Positions 48,637 through 60,941 of a stretch of 64,000 nt of DNA are shown here, one piece after another; positions within the stretch are counted from its first letter, which is position 1, and every line of letters begins with the position of its first letter. This DNA comes from CAVOGJ01 sp963700865 (GTDB taxonomy: Bacteria; Planctomycetota; Planctomycetia; Pirellulales; Pirellulaceae): the NCBI GenBank assembly GCA_963700865.1, contig CAVOZC010000018.1, positions 1,178,001-1,242,000 of the forward strand, read 5' to 3'. A program made the position numbers and the translations under genes. The notes below the pieces were generated by a model. It made no database searches. It worked only from the letters and a program-made list of their open reading frames with translations, and was not told the DNA's origin.

Positions 48637-50786
48637 CTAATCCATACCGGGTAGCCAGAGTCCGCTTTTGGCGGACGCGCCGGCGTCGGTGGCTGCCGGG
48701 GTGGCGTCCGGCGTCCACACGGGCGGGGTTGGTGCGGTCTCCGCGTCATCGACCGGGTTGGCCCCTTGAGCGGAAGGTTCGGCCTCGATCAGGCCGGCCT
48801 TTCTCAAGTTGTTCATCAGCTGCACCAGCATCTGTTGAACTTCGGGATTCTCAAGGTGCCCGTCACGCTTGAGTTCATCAAAGATGGCCACGCGTGCCTC
48901 GTTATTTCCCATCATGATGGCACAGCGCAGCTGCTCGATGAGCAAATATTCCACGGGAAGTTGACACGCCGCGGCGGCTTCGCGTGCCCGGGCCAGGTAC
49001 TCGAATTCATCGGCAGGATCCTGCTGCGCATAGGCCATGTACGTGAGGACTATCGACCGCTTATCCGATTCCGCGAACGAGGGTCGCGACATGAGCAGAG
49101 TGCCAAATCGCACGACGAGTTTACGGATGCCGAATTCCATCGACTTGGCCACAGCAGTGACAAGGTCGGCATCCGAAAGAGACTCGGCGTCGACAAACAT
49201 CATCTGCGACACGGGCAGCTGGATAATTTCCCCCGGCTTGAGTTTCAGTGGCGTGGGAACCGGTAAACCGAGGTGCTCGTAAACAATCGCTTCGTCGGGT
49301 GATTGCGCCACCTGTTGCCAGAGATTGCATATGCTCTGAACCATGCCAGCGAGTCGGCGGCGATAGCCGCGATCGGCGGCCGCCTCGAGGGGTGTCTTCT
49401 GGTCCAATTCGGCCTGTGGTCGCTGGCACCACTTGTCGACGAACGTTGATAAGACAGCATCCCGGATCGCGATGTTCCGTAGTTCCGGAGAAACATGCGG
49501 TGGCAGGACGGGAGCCCCCAATGATTCGTCGAGTCGGTCCTCCGCCAGCGGTTCCTGGCTCGGATTTCCCAAATAGGGCCTGCAAGATTCTTCGATGAAT
49601 TGCTTGACTTCGTCCACATCCTCCCGGCTGGTGATGAACTCCAGCCGTGCCTCGCTGTCCGTCTCCTTCCCGAAGAGAGCGCCTTCGCGCGCAGACGCGG
49701 TAGCTGCTCGAGTGTGATTTCGTTGTGCGGGTCCGGTTCCTCTCGGTCCAGCAACTGGAAGGCGGCTTTCATGGGCGGCCTAAACTCGGTGGACAGCTTG
49801 ATGCGTCGACTGCTTTGCAATGTTTCCAACACACGCGACGCGTCCAACACCGGATAAGTGACCTGGCGGAGGTATTGGCATGCCTCGCTTCTGGGCGCGA
49901 GGATGTCGAGCAGCGCCCCCGCCTCGACAGCCGCCTCAAGCGGCACATCAACATGATCGATCACCGCGCGACAGGCGGCGCAGGTGATTTCCGTATTGGG
50001 CAGCAGAGAACGTAACGCGGCGCGGGCCCGCAGCAGCACCGGATGCGGCTCGTTTTGCTCCAGCAGGGATTCGACGATCTCGGCGGCCGGGGTGATTCCT
50101 CCCAGCACGAACAGTTCGAGAGCCCGCTGATAGTCTTCCTTCCAGTCGACCCAATCGACTCGCCTGGGCAATGTCAGTATGGTTTTCTCCGCGATGGGCA
50201 AATTGAAATTCGACAGGACGCGCTTTAGCCGTCGCAGTACCTCATCGGATTCGCTCATCGCATACAGCAGTTTCAAGTGCTCGATCGCTGGGAGGATAAA
50301 GCCAAAGTTGAGCAACAGGTTGCAGAGGGAACTGAGCGTCTCGGGCACCATCGGCGAGGCGATGCCCTCGGGTGATTTGGCCAGCGCCTGATGGACGCCA
50401 CGACAGATTTGTTGCAGTTCCTCTTCCACCCATTCTGGTTCGGCCTCATCGAGGTCGCTGTCGAGCAGATCCTGCATACGGTATTTGGCGGCATAGCAGA
50501 GAGCGGCCGGGTTTTCCGGTACGGCGCGGGCGAATTCCTCGGCACACTGCCGCTGCTCATCGAGCCGATCGTCCATCCCCAACAGTTCCACTTTAAGCAG
50601 CCACAGGCTGGCCCGGTCGGGATGGGATTGCAGGGCTCGATCGATGGTCTCGCGAGCGGCGGCGAATTGTTTGCCGCGGAGCATTTTGACGATCTTTTCG
50701 AGATCCGCCACGATATCCTTGCAGCAGAACTTGATCTTTTTCCCAGTGCCGCAAAAGCACAACTTGCTGGTATCGAGGTAGCTCAT
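48637..50786 (-). CDS. SEC-C zinc-motif protein with TPR-like region, frameshifted near 49678
   Basis: ATG 50786 starts MSYLDTSKLCFCGTGKKIKF followed by CCKD: a SEC-C type CxCG...KxCC zinc-binding motif at the very N-terminus. A helical region with TPR character follows (AAARETIDRALQSHPDRASL, AIEHLKLLYAMSESDEVLRR). Near 49678 the frame changes (FGKETDSEARLEFITSREDV). The rest, down to 48637, is helical (LDQKTPLEAAADRGYRRRLA) and ends in a Pro/Ala-rich tail. The total is about 715 residues. SEC-C motifs bind zinc and sometimes ribosomes or SecB. It starts 9 bp after tal on the same strand. Confidence 0.75.
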
Positions 50787-50795
50787 GATTCCGGC

Positions 50796-51854
50796 TCAAT
50801 GAGGAGTATTGGCGAGGGCGCCGCGTTTGTGGGCGATGAGGGAGAGCAGTTCTTTCTGAGGATCGGCGAATTTTTTCACGCCTTCCTCCATCAAGCGACG
50901 TTCCATGTCGGCAAAATCGACTTTTTCATCGATTTCGGCCAGGACCGTGTCGGGCGGCAATTGGTCGACTTGCCGGGTAAATGTCAAGCCGCTGTTGGCA
51001 GCGGCGGCGTTGGTTTCGGGTGGATTCGTCTCGATATCACTGCCGGCAAAGGCCTCGACGTAGCGCCAGGGAATGTCCGTGGGCTTCTTGGTGCCGGTGC
51101 TGGCGAAGATGATTTCCTGATCGAGCGGTGTCGATCGCTCGGCCCAGTAGGACTGATTGTCCTGCCAGATACGTTTGGCATTGACGATGCCGACCATCCC
51201 TTGTGCGGCGGGAGAGAGTTGCGGCACATGTTTTTCCGTGTACACGTCAATCCGCGACACGAACACACTATAGACACTCTTAAAGGCCTTGCGGTCCGGC
51301 AATCGCTTCGCGCCGCGCCAGACCGCTTCCCGCGCCGCCTGGTATTGGCGAGCGGTAAAGATCAGCGTCACGTTGAGGGTGACGCCGGCCGCAACCAGTT
51401 CCTCGAGGGCGTCGATACCGGCTGACGTGGCCGGTACCTTGATCATGCGATTTCGACGTCCCTCGGCCCATTGCTTGCCGAGCTCGATATACTGCTCGAC
51501 GCGTTGGGCGTGAGTCCAATCCGCAGCGGGGTCTTCGAGCAGCGGGTTTAGCTCGAAGCTGACGTAGCCGTTATTTCCCGCCGTGGATTCCCAGATGGGA
51601 AGGAAAACCGCTTGTGCCTGCGAGACCAGCTGATCCGCGAGTTCCCAGGCAATCGCCTCATCGTCCCGTCCCTGCTGGATCAGTCCCTGCAGCTGACGGT
51701 CAAAGCGGCCGGTTTTGATGAGGCCGCTGATAATCGCCGGATTTGAGGTAGCACCGGTAGCACCTTGTGCAAAGTTCTCGCGGACCAGGTCCGGGTCGAC
51801 GGAATCGAGCCATAGTTTGGTGCCGCTGGCGATCAACGACTGCAGGGAATCCAT
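50796..51854 (-). CDS. tal: Transaldolase
   Basis: A 352-residue enzyme of the pentose phosphate pathway, exchanging a dihydroxyacetone unit. ATG 51854 starts MDSLQSLIASGTKLWLDSVD, with GATSNPAIISGLIKTGRFD. The Schiff-base lysine is in RMIKVPATSAGIDALEEL. Further motifs are GVTLNVTLIFTARQY, VYSVFVSRIDVYTEKHVP and EIIFASTGTKKP. The length is in the range of the TalB/TalA-type single-domain enzymes. A longer upstream frame exists but shows no family similarity. It is the first gene of the operon with the SEC-C protein and ribD. Confidence 0.92.
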   Translation of the reverse strand: MDSLQSLIASGTKLWLDSVDPDLVRENFAQGATGATSNPAIISGLIKTGRFDRQLQGLIQQGRDDEAIAWELADQLVSQAQAVFLPIWESTAGNNGYVSFELNPLLEDPAADWTHAQRVEQYIELGKQWAEGRRNRMIKVPATSAGIDALEELVAAGVTLNVTLIFTARQYQAAREAVWRGAKRLPDRKAFKSVYSVFVSRIDVYTEKHVPQLSPAAQGMVGIVNAKRIWQDNQSYWAERSTPLDQEIIFASTGTKKPTDIPWRYVEAFAGSDIETNPPETNAAAANSGLTFTRQVDQLPPDTVLAEIDEKVDFADMERRLMEEGVKKFADPQKELLSLIAHKRGALANTPH

Positions 51855-52171
51855 CTTGAACCTGTCTCTTGGGGAATCGTGGGGTTGGAGGGGCTGCCAG
51901 CACGGACACCGCGTCGCCGCCGGTCGTTCCCGGCGGGTCGCGCCAGGGCAGCGCGAGGAGCGGACATGCGCGCAGCGCCAGCAGGCGTGGCCTCTTTTCA
52001 ACCTACACCGAGTTTAGCAATCGCACCAGTCGTACCTGTTTGCCGGATTCTTCGGAATATTCCTGTTGTAGGGAAGATAGGATAGCCGATTCGACAGTTG
52101 AGTCAGGAGAAGACTGCCTCCATTCCACCGGCAGACGGATTTGCCGTGGATCGACATTGAGGGAGATTGCT
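51855..52171. other. Divergent intergenic region between tal and an outer-membrane gene
   Basis: About 317 bp with both promoters expected. I see no gene and no clear promoter boxes. Confidence 0.35.
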
Positions 52172-53575
52172 GTGAAAAGTCTGGTAGCAACACAAATCGC
52201 TTGGACGGCTTTCGTGATTGGCGTCACGATGACGTGGGCGAATCAGGTCGAGGCCCAGCGTCGTTATGGAAAAACGCCGCCTGGTGGATTTCGGCAGGCG
52301 CAATTCGATCAGACACTGCCCACGGTCGACCTGCCATCGGCGGCCAATGAAATCGACTCGCTGCCATTGATGGAGGACGTAATTCCACCTTCGGCGGCGC
52401 GGCGATCGCCGACCGGCAAGTCGTCGGATGTCAGCTTGCCGGAGGTCGACGAGACGTTTTCGGCGCCGGAATCGATGGATGACACGGAGGTGTTCGATTT
52501 GGAGCCACTTCCTTTCGAAGCCTCGGACAGGGCGGGCGACTATCTGCTCAACTACGATTCCGAGTTTCGTGATGATGCGGCACCTGTCTATAGCACGGGT
52601 ACCTGGTTTCGCCGCGGCGGCTGGTATAGCGACATGAGCCTGATGGTGCTGACGCGTGGCAAGCCGCGGCCGGAAAACGTTTTCCTCGAGTCAGCAACTC
52701 GGCTCTTTTCCAACAACCAGTTGTTGACGCCCAAGTACACGCCTGGTTTCCAGTTGTCGCTGGGTCGCTTGATGGGCCGTGATGTGGCCGGGCGGGACCA
52801 CCAGTCCGAAGTGCGCTTCATGGGTGGTTTTGACTGGAACGACCAGACGCTTGTGCTGGCCAATATTCCGAACAGTTTATCCTTTGTGGAAGTATCGCCA
52901 AATAGTCAGGATGTGGATGCGTTGGCGCTCTTAAACAACAACCAGATGGGTTACCGCTACGCGGCCGATTTTAATTCGCTCGAATTCAACTATAAGATTT
53001 CCACGCGCCCGGGCGGCGACCAGATGGCGATGCAGCCGAACGGCGAGTGGGTTCGACACGGCGTTGGCAGTAGCCTGCGAACGGTGCTGGCGGGTTTCCG
53101 CATGATGTCCTGGCGAGAGTTGATCAATATCGAAGGGGTGAACGCGACCGAGGATCGTTACTCGCTGTATAACGTCCGCACGCACAATGACATGTTTGGC
53201 GTGCAGTTTGGCGGCGAGATGAGAGAGAAGCATGACGCCTGGACATTCGCCCTGAGTGCCAAACTGGCCGGTATGTTGAATTTTGCCGATCGTCTGGATG
53301 TTGTCGATTCGGCTCCCTCGCCCGGTCAACTGGATGCCACGGTGGATAACTTTGTCTCGGCGGAAAAAGTCACGTTTCTCGCCGATCTGGGCATCAGTGG
53401 ATCGTACCAGGTGCGACCCAACCTGCACTTGACGGCGTCCTACAACTTTCTGCTGTTGGCCGGCTTGGCGCTGGCACCCGAGCAGTTGAGCCTGTTCAAC
53501 GGTTTCGAGCAGCTCAACGTCGGCGGGACGGCCTTCATGAACGGTGGTTCGCTCGGCTTTGAAACAAGTTGGTAA
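52172..53575 (+). CDS. Outer-membrane beta-barrel-like protein
   Basis: GTG 52172 is preceded by AGGGAG. Residues 1-28 are a signal peptide (MKSLVATQIAWTAFVIGVTM, cleavage after VEA). An acidic Pro/Ser-rich region follows, then WFRRGGWYSDMSLMVLTRGK. The remainder is made of alternating strands (GFQLSLGRLMGRDV, SEVRFMGGFDWNDQTLVLAN, GVQFGGEMREKHDAWTFAL). It ends FMNGGSLGFETSW with an aromatic C-terminus. This pattern suggests a planctomycete outer-membrane protein of the BBP7 type. The length is 467 residues and it appears monocistronic. Confidence 0.62.
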   Translation: MKSLVATQIAWTAFVIGVTMTWANQVEAQRRYGKTPPGGFRQAQFDQTLPTVDLPSAANEIDSLPLMEDVIPPSAARRSPTGKSSDVSLPEVDETFSAPESMDDTEVFDLEPLPFEASDRAGDYLLNYDSEFRDDAAPVYSTGTWFRRGGWYSDMSLMVLTRGKPRPENVFLESATRLFSNNQLLTPKYTPGFQLSLGRLMGRDVAGRDHQSEVRFMGGFDWNDQTLVLANIPNSLSFVEVSPNSQDVDALALLNNNQMGYRYAADFNSLEFNYKISTRPGGDQMAMQPNGEWVRHGVGSSLRTVLAGFRMMSWRELINIEGVNATEDRYSLYNVRTHNDMFGVQFGGEMREKHDAWTFALSAKLAGMLNFADRLDVVDSAPSPGQLDATVDNFVSAEKVTFLADLGISGSYQVRPNLHLTASYNFLLLAGLALAPEQLSLFNGFEQLNVGGTAFMNGGSLGFETSW

Positions 53576-53756
53576 GTGGGGATGTCGCGTGCGTTGCGGA
53601 CCTGCCCGCAACGTTCGCCTCATCCGCAGCCACGGCCGTTTGCCCGGCTTTTCTCATCTCCGGCGGCCCGCGGTCCGTCGTTTTCGCATGGACGCGCGAG
53701 CAAGCCGAGGCTAGGCTGAGAGGTCTAGGTCGGTCGCTCCCACAGATCAGGTAGTC

Positions 53757-56700
53757 ATGAAGCCTTCCTTCTATCAACGACACGCGTTGCTCATCCTGAT
53801 GCTGGTCTGCTTCTGGGTGCCATTCGGCATGCGCGGAGCCCGGATGGGCGCCAAGGAAATGCGGAATGACGTGAAGGACTGGTTACCCGACACGTTCGAG
53901 GAAACGAAGGAGCTGGCCGAGTTCCGCCGCTACTTCAATTCCGAAGCGTTCGTGATGGTCAGCTGGGAAGGCTGCCATGGAAACCTGGGGGACGAACGTT
54001 TTCGCCAATTCGTGGACTTGTTCTTTCCCGAAGTGCCTCCCTCGCAGCGGGAAGCCGCCGCGGCCGCCGCCGCGGCGAGTGGCGATGCCGATCGCCCGTT
54101 GATTAATGAAGAGCTGCAGTTGTATGCCCGTGAGCTGATGCCACAGCAGGCGGAGCGCGACTTTGTCGGAAATCGTTTTGGCTTTTATTTCGATGGCGAC
54201 TTCCATGAAAACTGGGCTGGGCTGAAAGAAAAGTGGTTCCGTGGCAACGGCGGCGCCTGGTATTACATCGTTCCCACGGGTGACATCTATAAGTGGGACG
54301 AGGCGGATACGCTGGTCGCCGGGCTGTTTCGCTCCCTGAGGCAAACATTGCTGGGGTCCCGGGGAGTCCGTGCCACGCTCGTCGCCCAGCCGGGCGATTG
54401 GGACGGACCGTGGTACTATCAGGACCCGCGGCGGCTGGAGGCCGATCTCTTCAAGTCGGTCGTGACCGGCCCCTCACTGTTGACGCTGCTGACTCGCCCC
54501 GGCGGTGCCTTGGAGGGAAACGTCGAGGGCGCGATGAAGCGGTTGAACGGCGTCGTGTTTGGCCCCGACGGCAAGCAAACCTGTATTCTGGCGACATTGA
54601 ACGATCGCGGCCGCGAGAACATTCATAAGATTGTCGGTCGTGGCGCGATGGGCCGGCCCCGCGGAAAAATTCTCCGCATGGCGGATCGAGCCGGACTGGC
54701 AACGCCTCCCAAGCCTTCGTCGCTGCCCGTTTTTCTGGATAAGTTTTTTGCCAAGCCGGCTCCCCCGTCGTCGGCTCCCGTGATCCGCCTGGGGGGACCC
54801 CCGGTCGACAACGTGGCCATCGATGAAGAGGGGCAGATCACGCTCGTGCGACTGGTCGGCTTTTCGGTGCTCGTCGGCGTCACGATTTCCTGGTTGAACT
54901 TCCGGAATTGGGGCGTCGTCTGATGCTCTTCTTCGTAGGTGCCATCGGCGCCGTCTTCAGCCTTTCGATCGTATGGTGGGGTCGTAGCAGCTTTGATGCG
55001 GTGCTGATGTCGATGCCGTCGCTGGTGTACGTATTGGGCTTGTCTGGTGCCGTCCATATTGCCAATTACTATCGCGATACGGTCGATACCGACGGCTTCC
55101 CGGGGAATCCCGGCAAAGCGCTGGCCCATGGGTGGAAGCCGTGTACCTTGGCGGCCATCACCACGGCCTTGGGGTTGGTGTCACTCGTCAATAGCGAGAT
55201 TGTGCCGATCCGCAAATTCGGCTTCTTTTCGGCGGTGGGCGTCGTCTTTACGCTGACCCTGCTGTTCACCTTTCTGCCAGCCGCATTATCGCTGTGGCCG
55301 CCCCGTAATTTCGGGACGAAGAACAAGAACGAAGGCTGGGGAATGGCCGAATATGTGACGGCCTTCTGGCGGCGCGTCGGTTTATTCTGCGTTCGTCGCC
55401 ACGGCCTGGTGACCGTCGTCTGCTTGTTGGCCATGTTGCTGGCCGCCTTCGGACTGCCACGCATCAAGACATCCGTGCAACTGCTCAAGCTATTTGATCA
55501 GCACAACAAGATCATTGCGGATTACTCGTGGTTGGAAACGCATCTCGGCAAGCTCGTACCCATGGAGGTCTTGATCCGCGTGGACCCGGCGCTGATGCGG
55601 AGCGCGGAATTGGATGCCAACCCAGATGATGACGTTGCTGCGCCGGCCGCTAATGAGGGGGACGAAAAGTTTCGGCTGAATTTTCTGGAGCGGATGGAGA
55701 TTGCCGAGTCGGTTCGCACGCAGATCGATCGCCAGTTTGGTGTCGGCCGCGGAGACATTACGGGAACCGCCATGCTGGCCTCGACCTTCGTGCCACCGTT
55801 ACCCGGCCCGGGGGGCGGGTTTCGCGCCGCTAGTGAGCGGGGCGCTTTCAGCCGCCAACTGGCTGACTACCGGGAAGATATTCAAAAATCGGATTATTTC
55901 CGGGTCGACGACGACCAATCCGAATTGTGGCGGGTTTCGCTGAGGTTGGGCGCCTTGAATGACGTCGACTACGGCGCCTTCATCGGCCAACTGAAAAAGG
56001 CGGTCGAGCCGGTGATGACGTCTTACGTCTTCCGCGACTCGATCCTCCGTGCCATCGACGCCCAACGTGACGGAGAAGGCTTCCGCGGAGGCCGAGTTCT
56101 GTTCCTCGGAGCACCCTTTGGGAAATCGCCGTTCGCCGCGACGCCCGTGCCGGCTCCTGACCATTCGATCGCCGTTGCGGACGCCGTGCCCGGCGATGCT
56201 GCCCAGTCGCAAGCCGACATGGCTCGAGGCGTTGGCAAGGTGGATCAGGTGCGTATCTTCGCTTCATCGCTGATGGGGTTGCTGCGGAACGCATCGCTCA
56301 ATTATCGCGATTGGCACGACCCGGCGTTCGAACTGCCAGAGGATTTCGAAAAACGGCTAGGCGAGTACGAGTGCGTCGTCGTTCTCCAAGATGATCCGCG
56401 ATACGATGTCGAGGCCTTGCGTAGTCGCGTGCCCTCGGTGATTGACGCCCGCGACGCGACTTATCTACCGGAGAAAGGGGATCTCACGGCACGTCAGGAA
56501 GGACTGCCTATTTCGGTCTCGTACACCGGTTTGGTGCCGATCGTCTATAAAGCGCAGCGCACGCTGCTGCACAGCCTGATCGAAAGTACGTTCGGCGCCT
56601 TTATCGCCATCTCGATCGTGATGATTATCCTCCTTCGCAGTCCCACGGCTGGCGTCGTGTCGATGATGCCTAATATTTTTCCCGTCACCTTGATCTTTGG

Positions 56701-57286
56701 CGCGATGGGCTGGTACGGCACGCTGGTGGATATCGGAACGATGATGACGGCCAGCGTGGCGATGGGCGTGGCGGTGGACGATACCATCCACTTCCTCACG
56801 TGGTTCCGGCAAGGCCTCGATAGTGGTCTCAACCGGCGGTCCGCCATCCTGCTGGCTTACGATCGCTGCGCGACGGCCATGACGCAAACCACATTGATTG
56901 GCGGTTTGGGACTCGCCGTCTTCGGGCTCAGTACATTTGCCCCCACGCAGCGGTTTGGCATTCTGATGTTGATCCTGATGGTGGCGGCCCTCGTTGGCGA
57001 TCTGGTGTTCCTGCCCGCCATCCTCGCCGGACCCGCGGGACGCGTCTTCAGCAACAAGAAGAAGGGTAAGGGGCGGAGCGAGCCACCCCGGGACCCGCAT
57101 GCGAGCGTCGTCCCGGCTGACCCGACGGTATCCGAGGCGGTGGGGACCGATGTGGCTGGCGTGGCTGCCGAAGGGGATGCTTCCGCGGCGACGGTGAAGC
57201 CCCCCGCGACAGCTAGCAGTGTGCCGCCCCCCAAGATCGTCTATCGACCGCAGCAACGATCGCCCGGTTCGTCCCGTCGCCGCTGA
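53757..57286 (+). CDS. RND superfamily exporter (MMPL), frameshifted near 54905
   Basis: ATG 53757 starts MKPSFYQRHALLILMLVCFW, the first membrane helix. A large periplasmic domain follows (KDWLPDTFEETKELAEFRRY). Near 54905 one G is missing in GGGG: the frame goes from VTISWLNFRNW to GRRLMLFFVGAIGAVFSLSI. It continues with VLGLSGAVHIANYYRDTVDT, RND helix 4-type sequence, and GVVFTLTLLFTFLPAALSLW. A second periplasmic domain and a second helix bundle follow (AFIAISIVMIILLRSP, ASVAMGVAVDDTIHFLTWFR, GLAVFGLSTFAPTQRFGI). The ~1,175-residue protein resembles hopanoid/lipid RND transporters. The substrate is unknown. The C-terminus has a Pro/Ala-rich cytoplasmic tail. Confidence 0.85.
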
Positions 57287-57679
57287 AGACGCGGCCAGCC
57301 AGCGTGAACGTCACGCCGGCCAGCAGCGGGTGGCTGGCCACGCCACGCAAGGGACGAACCTTCGGCCCGCACGAGCCCCCACGCGAGTCGTGGGGAAATT
57401 CTGGCTGGCAGCCCCCGCCTGACCGGCCCCGTCTGAAGCCAACGCCGTCGATCGTCTCTCCACGGACGATCCAGCTGAAGCGGATCGTCCGCCTGTAGCG
57501 ATCGAGCCAAAAGGATCGTATTTTCGCCGCAGCACGGTCGAAGAAGCAGAGGTTCGCACCGATCGGCCGTTGGTGAACCGTTTCCCAAGTGTCCCGCGGC
57601 GCGCAAAATCATTGAAGTGTCCCGCGGGCTGCGGCATACTGGTGCAGGAACACTTCTCGCGGGAAATCGAGGCAACATC
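57287..57679. other. Intergenic, no gene recognised
   Basis: About 390 bp. GC-rich sequence with no convincing gene. It precedes the GTG start at 57680. Confidence 0.4.
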
Positions 57680-60600
57680 GTGCGCAACAGATATGCGGAT
57701 CGCCGCTGGCAACGGGCTCGTCGCCGGACCCCTCTGGCTTTGGCTGAGGCCCTGGAGCCGCGGACGATGCTCACGGCGACGCCACTGGGGGAAACGCTGT
57801 TCTTCAGCGCCGGCCACGACGGAAGCCGCGGTGATTGCTCAGCGCGGTGACGGCCAGTCGATTCTGGTTTTTCAGGGCGGGGCCGATGCGGGCGGACGCG
57901 ACAGCGGCAACGGGCAAGACATTTACGTGCAGAGATTGGATGACACCGGCGCACCGCTCGGTGCTCGGATGGTCGTCAATAGCGTGACGCGCGGCGCCCA
58001 AGTCGACCCGAATGTCGGCGTCGCCGCGGACGGATCGTTCCTCGTCGTCTGGAGTGGACGAGGCGCGGGAGACCGGACGGGCATCTTCGGCCAACGGTTC
58101 TCGGCGGATGGCTCGAAGCTTGGTGGGGAAGTTCAGATCCACACGCAGCGAGGCGGCGAACAATCGCATCCTGACCTTGCCATGGCGGCCGACGGCTCGG
58201 CCGTCGTCGTCTGGGCCGGAGCCGGCAACGACGACGCGAGTGGCGTTTGGCTGCGGCGCATCGCGGCCGATGGTTCGTTTCTCGGCGAGCAATTGCGGGT
58301 CAACGCGACGGTCGCGGACGTGCAGGCCTATCCCTCCGTCGGCATGGATGACGCGGGCAATGCCGTGGTGGCCTGGAGTAGCCGCGGCCAGGATGGCGAC
58401 GGCTGGGGCATCTTTTCCCAACGCTTCGACAGCAATGGCGCGGCGGTGGGTGGTGAGGTTCAGGTGAACGAGACGAGTGCGGGGAGCCAGCATCGGCCGG
58501 CCGTGGCCATGGCCGGGTCCGGCGCTTTCTCCATCCTCTGGAGCAGCCTGGGCCAGGATGGGGACAGTTGGGGGGTCTTTGGACAGCAATTCGCGGCGGA
58601 CGGCCTCCGGCTGGGTGGTGAGTTCGCCGTCAACGAAACGACCGAGGGTCATCAACGAGACGTGGACGCCGTCATGGCCGATTCGGGTGGCTTGTTCGTG
58701 GCTTGGAATGACGGGCAAGCCGATGGGAATGGCTGGGAGGTGGAGGGTCGGACCTTTGACGCCGATGGCATGGCGTTGAGCAGCGGCCTCAAGCTCAGCG
58801 AGCCAAACGTCGTGTCGTCGCCGGGAAATCAGTGGAATCCGTCGGTGTCCTTGGCCGGCAATGGGGCGGCGCTGGTGGCCTACGATGGGGTCACGAGCGG
58901 CCATCTGCTGGGAGTGCAGGCACAGCGATTTACCGTTGATATCGGGCCCGTGCAGAATGTGGCTCCGCGACTGCTGAATGTGGCCAACGTCACAACGACG
59001 GTTGGCAAACCCATCGAGGTGGCGATCACCGCGGTGGACGATAACGCGGGAGACAGCCTCACGTTTTCACTCGATGATGAGATCACCCCGGCAAATGCCC
59101 TGATCGAGAAGACGGGTGACCGTACGGCGGTGATTCGCTGGACGCCCTCGAGCAGTGACCGTCTGACCGACGTCGATTTCCGCGTGTTTGTGGATGACGA
59201 AGCGGGTGCCGGGGACGCCGCCCAGTTCAAGGTGACCGTCCTCAATGCAAAGCCCACCATTGATCTGAATGGGAGTGCAGCGGGTGTCAACACTGAAGTC
59301 GCGTTTGATCCCGCGATCGGGTTTGTCGAGCTTATCGACGTTCAGCCAGTGATTGCCGATGGTGACCAGACGACACTGGCATCCGCGGAAATTCGTCTGC
59401 GTCCTGTGCTCGACGGGACCGCCGAGAGCCTCTCTGTGGATACGTCGGGAACGTCGATCGTGGCGAGCAACTACGACCCGGCCACGGGCAGACTTTCCCT
59501 GGTGGGCGAGGCGCCACTCGGTGACTACGCGTCGGTCTTGAGTACGCTCCGCTATCAGAATTCGGCCAGCCAGCCCGCCATCGCGCCGCGCTCGGTCGAT
59601 ATCACGGTGAATGATGGAGCCGCGAACAGTGATTTGGCGATCGTGTCGATTGACATGAATCCCAACAACGACGCGCCGACGCTGGCCGCGCTGCCGGATG
59701 TAGAGCTGTTGGCCGGCTCCCCGCTTTGGATTTCGCTGGACGGCAGCGATCCGGACGGCGATCCGCTGACATATGCCGCATTCAGCAGGGATAGTTTCCT
59801 GGTCTCGACGGAGATTCCGACGGATAACCGTAGTTTGCGGATCGATGTCGAGGGCTTCGGAGAAATGATCTTCCAACTGTTCGAAGACCGCGTGCCTCGC
59901 GCGACCGAGCAAATCATTACGCTGGCCACCGAGAACTTTTACGACGGAGTGATCTTCCATCGGGTCGTTGACGATTTCGTGATTCAGGGGGGCGATCCCA
60001 CGGGAACCGGCACCGGCGGCTCCCGACTGGGCGACTTTGATGACCAATTCAATGTCGCGCTGCAGCACAATCGCACTGGCCTGCTGTCGATGGCCAAGTC
60101 ACTCGACGATACGAATGATTCGCAATTCTTCATCACCGAAGGCCCCGCGCGGTTCCTCGACTCACAGCATTCCATCTTCGGCGTGTTGGTCGAGGGAGAA
60201 GCGGTCCGCGAAGCGATTAGCGAGGTGCCCGTGGGAATCGCCAATCGGCCCATCACGGATGTGACGATGACCAACGTGGAAGTATTCGTCGACCAGGAAA
60301 ATGGCGCCTTGTTGCTTTCCGCTCCCGCAGGAGTCACCGGGGATACCGTGATCACCGTGGAAGTCAGTGATGGCCAGGGGGGCATGATCTCGCGGTCGTT
60401 CAATGTCAAGGTCAGCCGCGATACGATTGACTCGCCACCCTTCCTCAATGATATTCCTCCGATCACGCTCAGTGCCGGCGGCACGACCAGTTTCACGCTG
60501 ACGTCGCAGGATGTGGAGGGAGACGCCGGCGTTTACCTCGATCAGTTCGCGATGAGCAGCATCCAGGCGGCCGTTCCCGTGACGGCTCACCCTGATTTGA

Positions 60601-60746
60601 TCTATTCGGTCGATCAGGCCACGGGCGTCGTGAACATCACGGCCACCAACGGATTGACAGGAAACCACCGGATTTCCGTCGGCGTGACCCCCTTCCTCGG
60701 TTCGCCCGATATCGATTACCAGGTGGTCGACGTTCGCATCGTCTAG
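57680..60746 (+). CDS. Secreted multidomain protein with cyclophilin-type peptidyl-prolyl isomerase domain, frameshifted near 57815
   Basis: GTG 57680 begins MRNRYADRRWQRARRRTPLA followed by LEALEPRTMLTA-type sequence (EALEPRTMLTATPLG), a planctomycete surface motif. The frame then shifts near 57815. The first ~370 residues are repeated WS/GxxG blades (VWSGRGAGDRTGIFGQRFSA, AWSSRGQDGDGWGIFSQRFD), a beta-propeller. Ig/cadherin-like domains follow (VAPRLLNVANVTTTVGKPIE, ADIVSIDMNPNNDAPT-like). At 59820-60290 lies a cyclophilin: RIDVEGFGEMIFQLFEDRVP, NFYDGVIFHRVVDDFVIQGG, DDTNDSQFFIT, HSIFGVLVEG. The catalytic Arg (FHR) and the QFFIT motif are present. It is probably extracellular, about 1,020 residues. 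Confidence 0.8.
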
Positions 60747-60941
60747 TCTGGCCACGGGGGAAATTCGCGGGGCTGGGCCCGTCAACCCGCGGATGGCGGT
60801 GCCGCCGGATCCTGCGGCCCGGATCTGGGGAGTCGCCGCGGGAACGGATCGGTGCACATGTTGAGGAAGGCCCCGCATTGCCCCTATAATCTGGAAACAA
60901 GCCCCACGATTTTCCAACTACGCAAAGAAGGAGTTTTCGTC

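Noticed and set aside
53757..57286. Two separate transporter genes with a 16-bp overlap
   Set aside because: The break falls within one RND helix bundle and one G in a GGGG run restores a single family-length protein.
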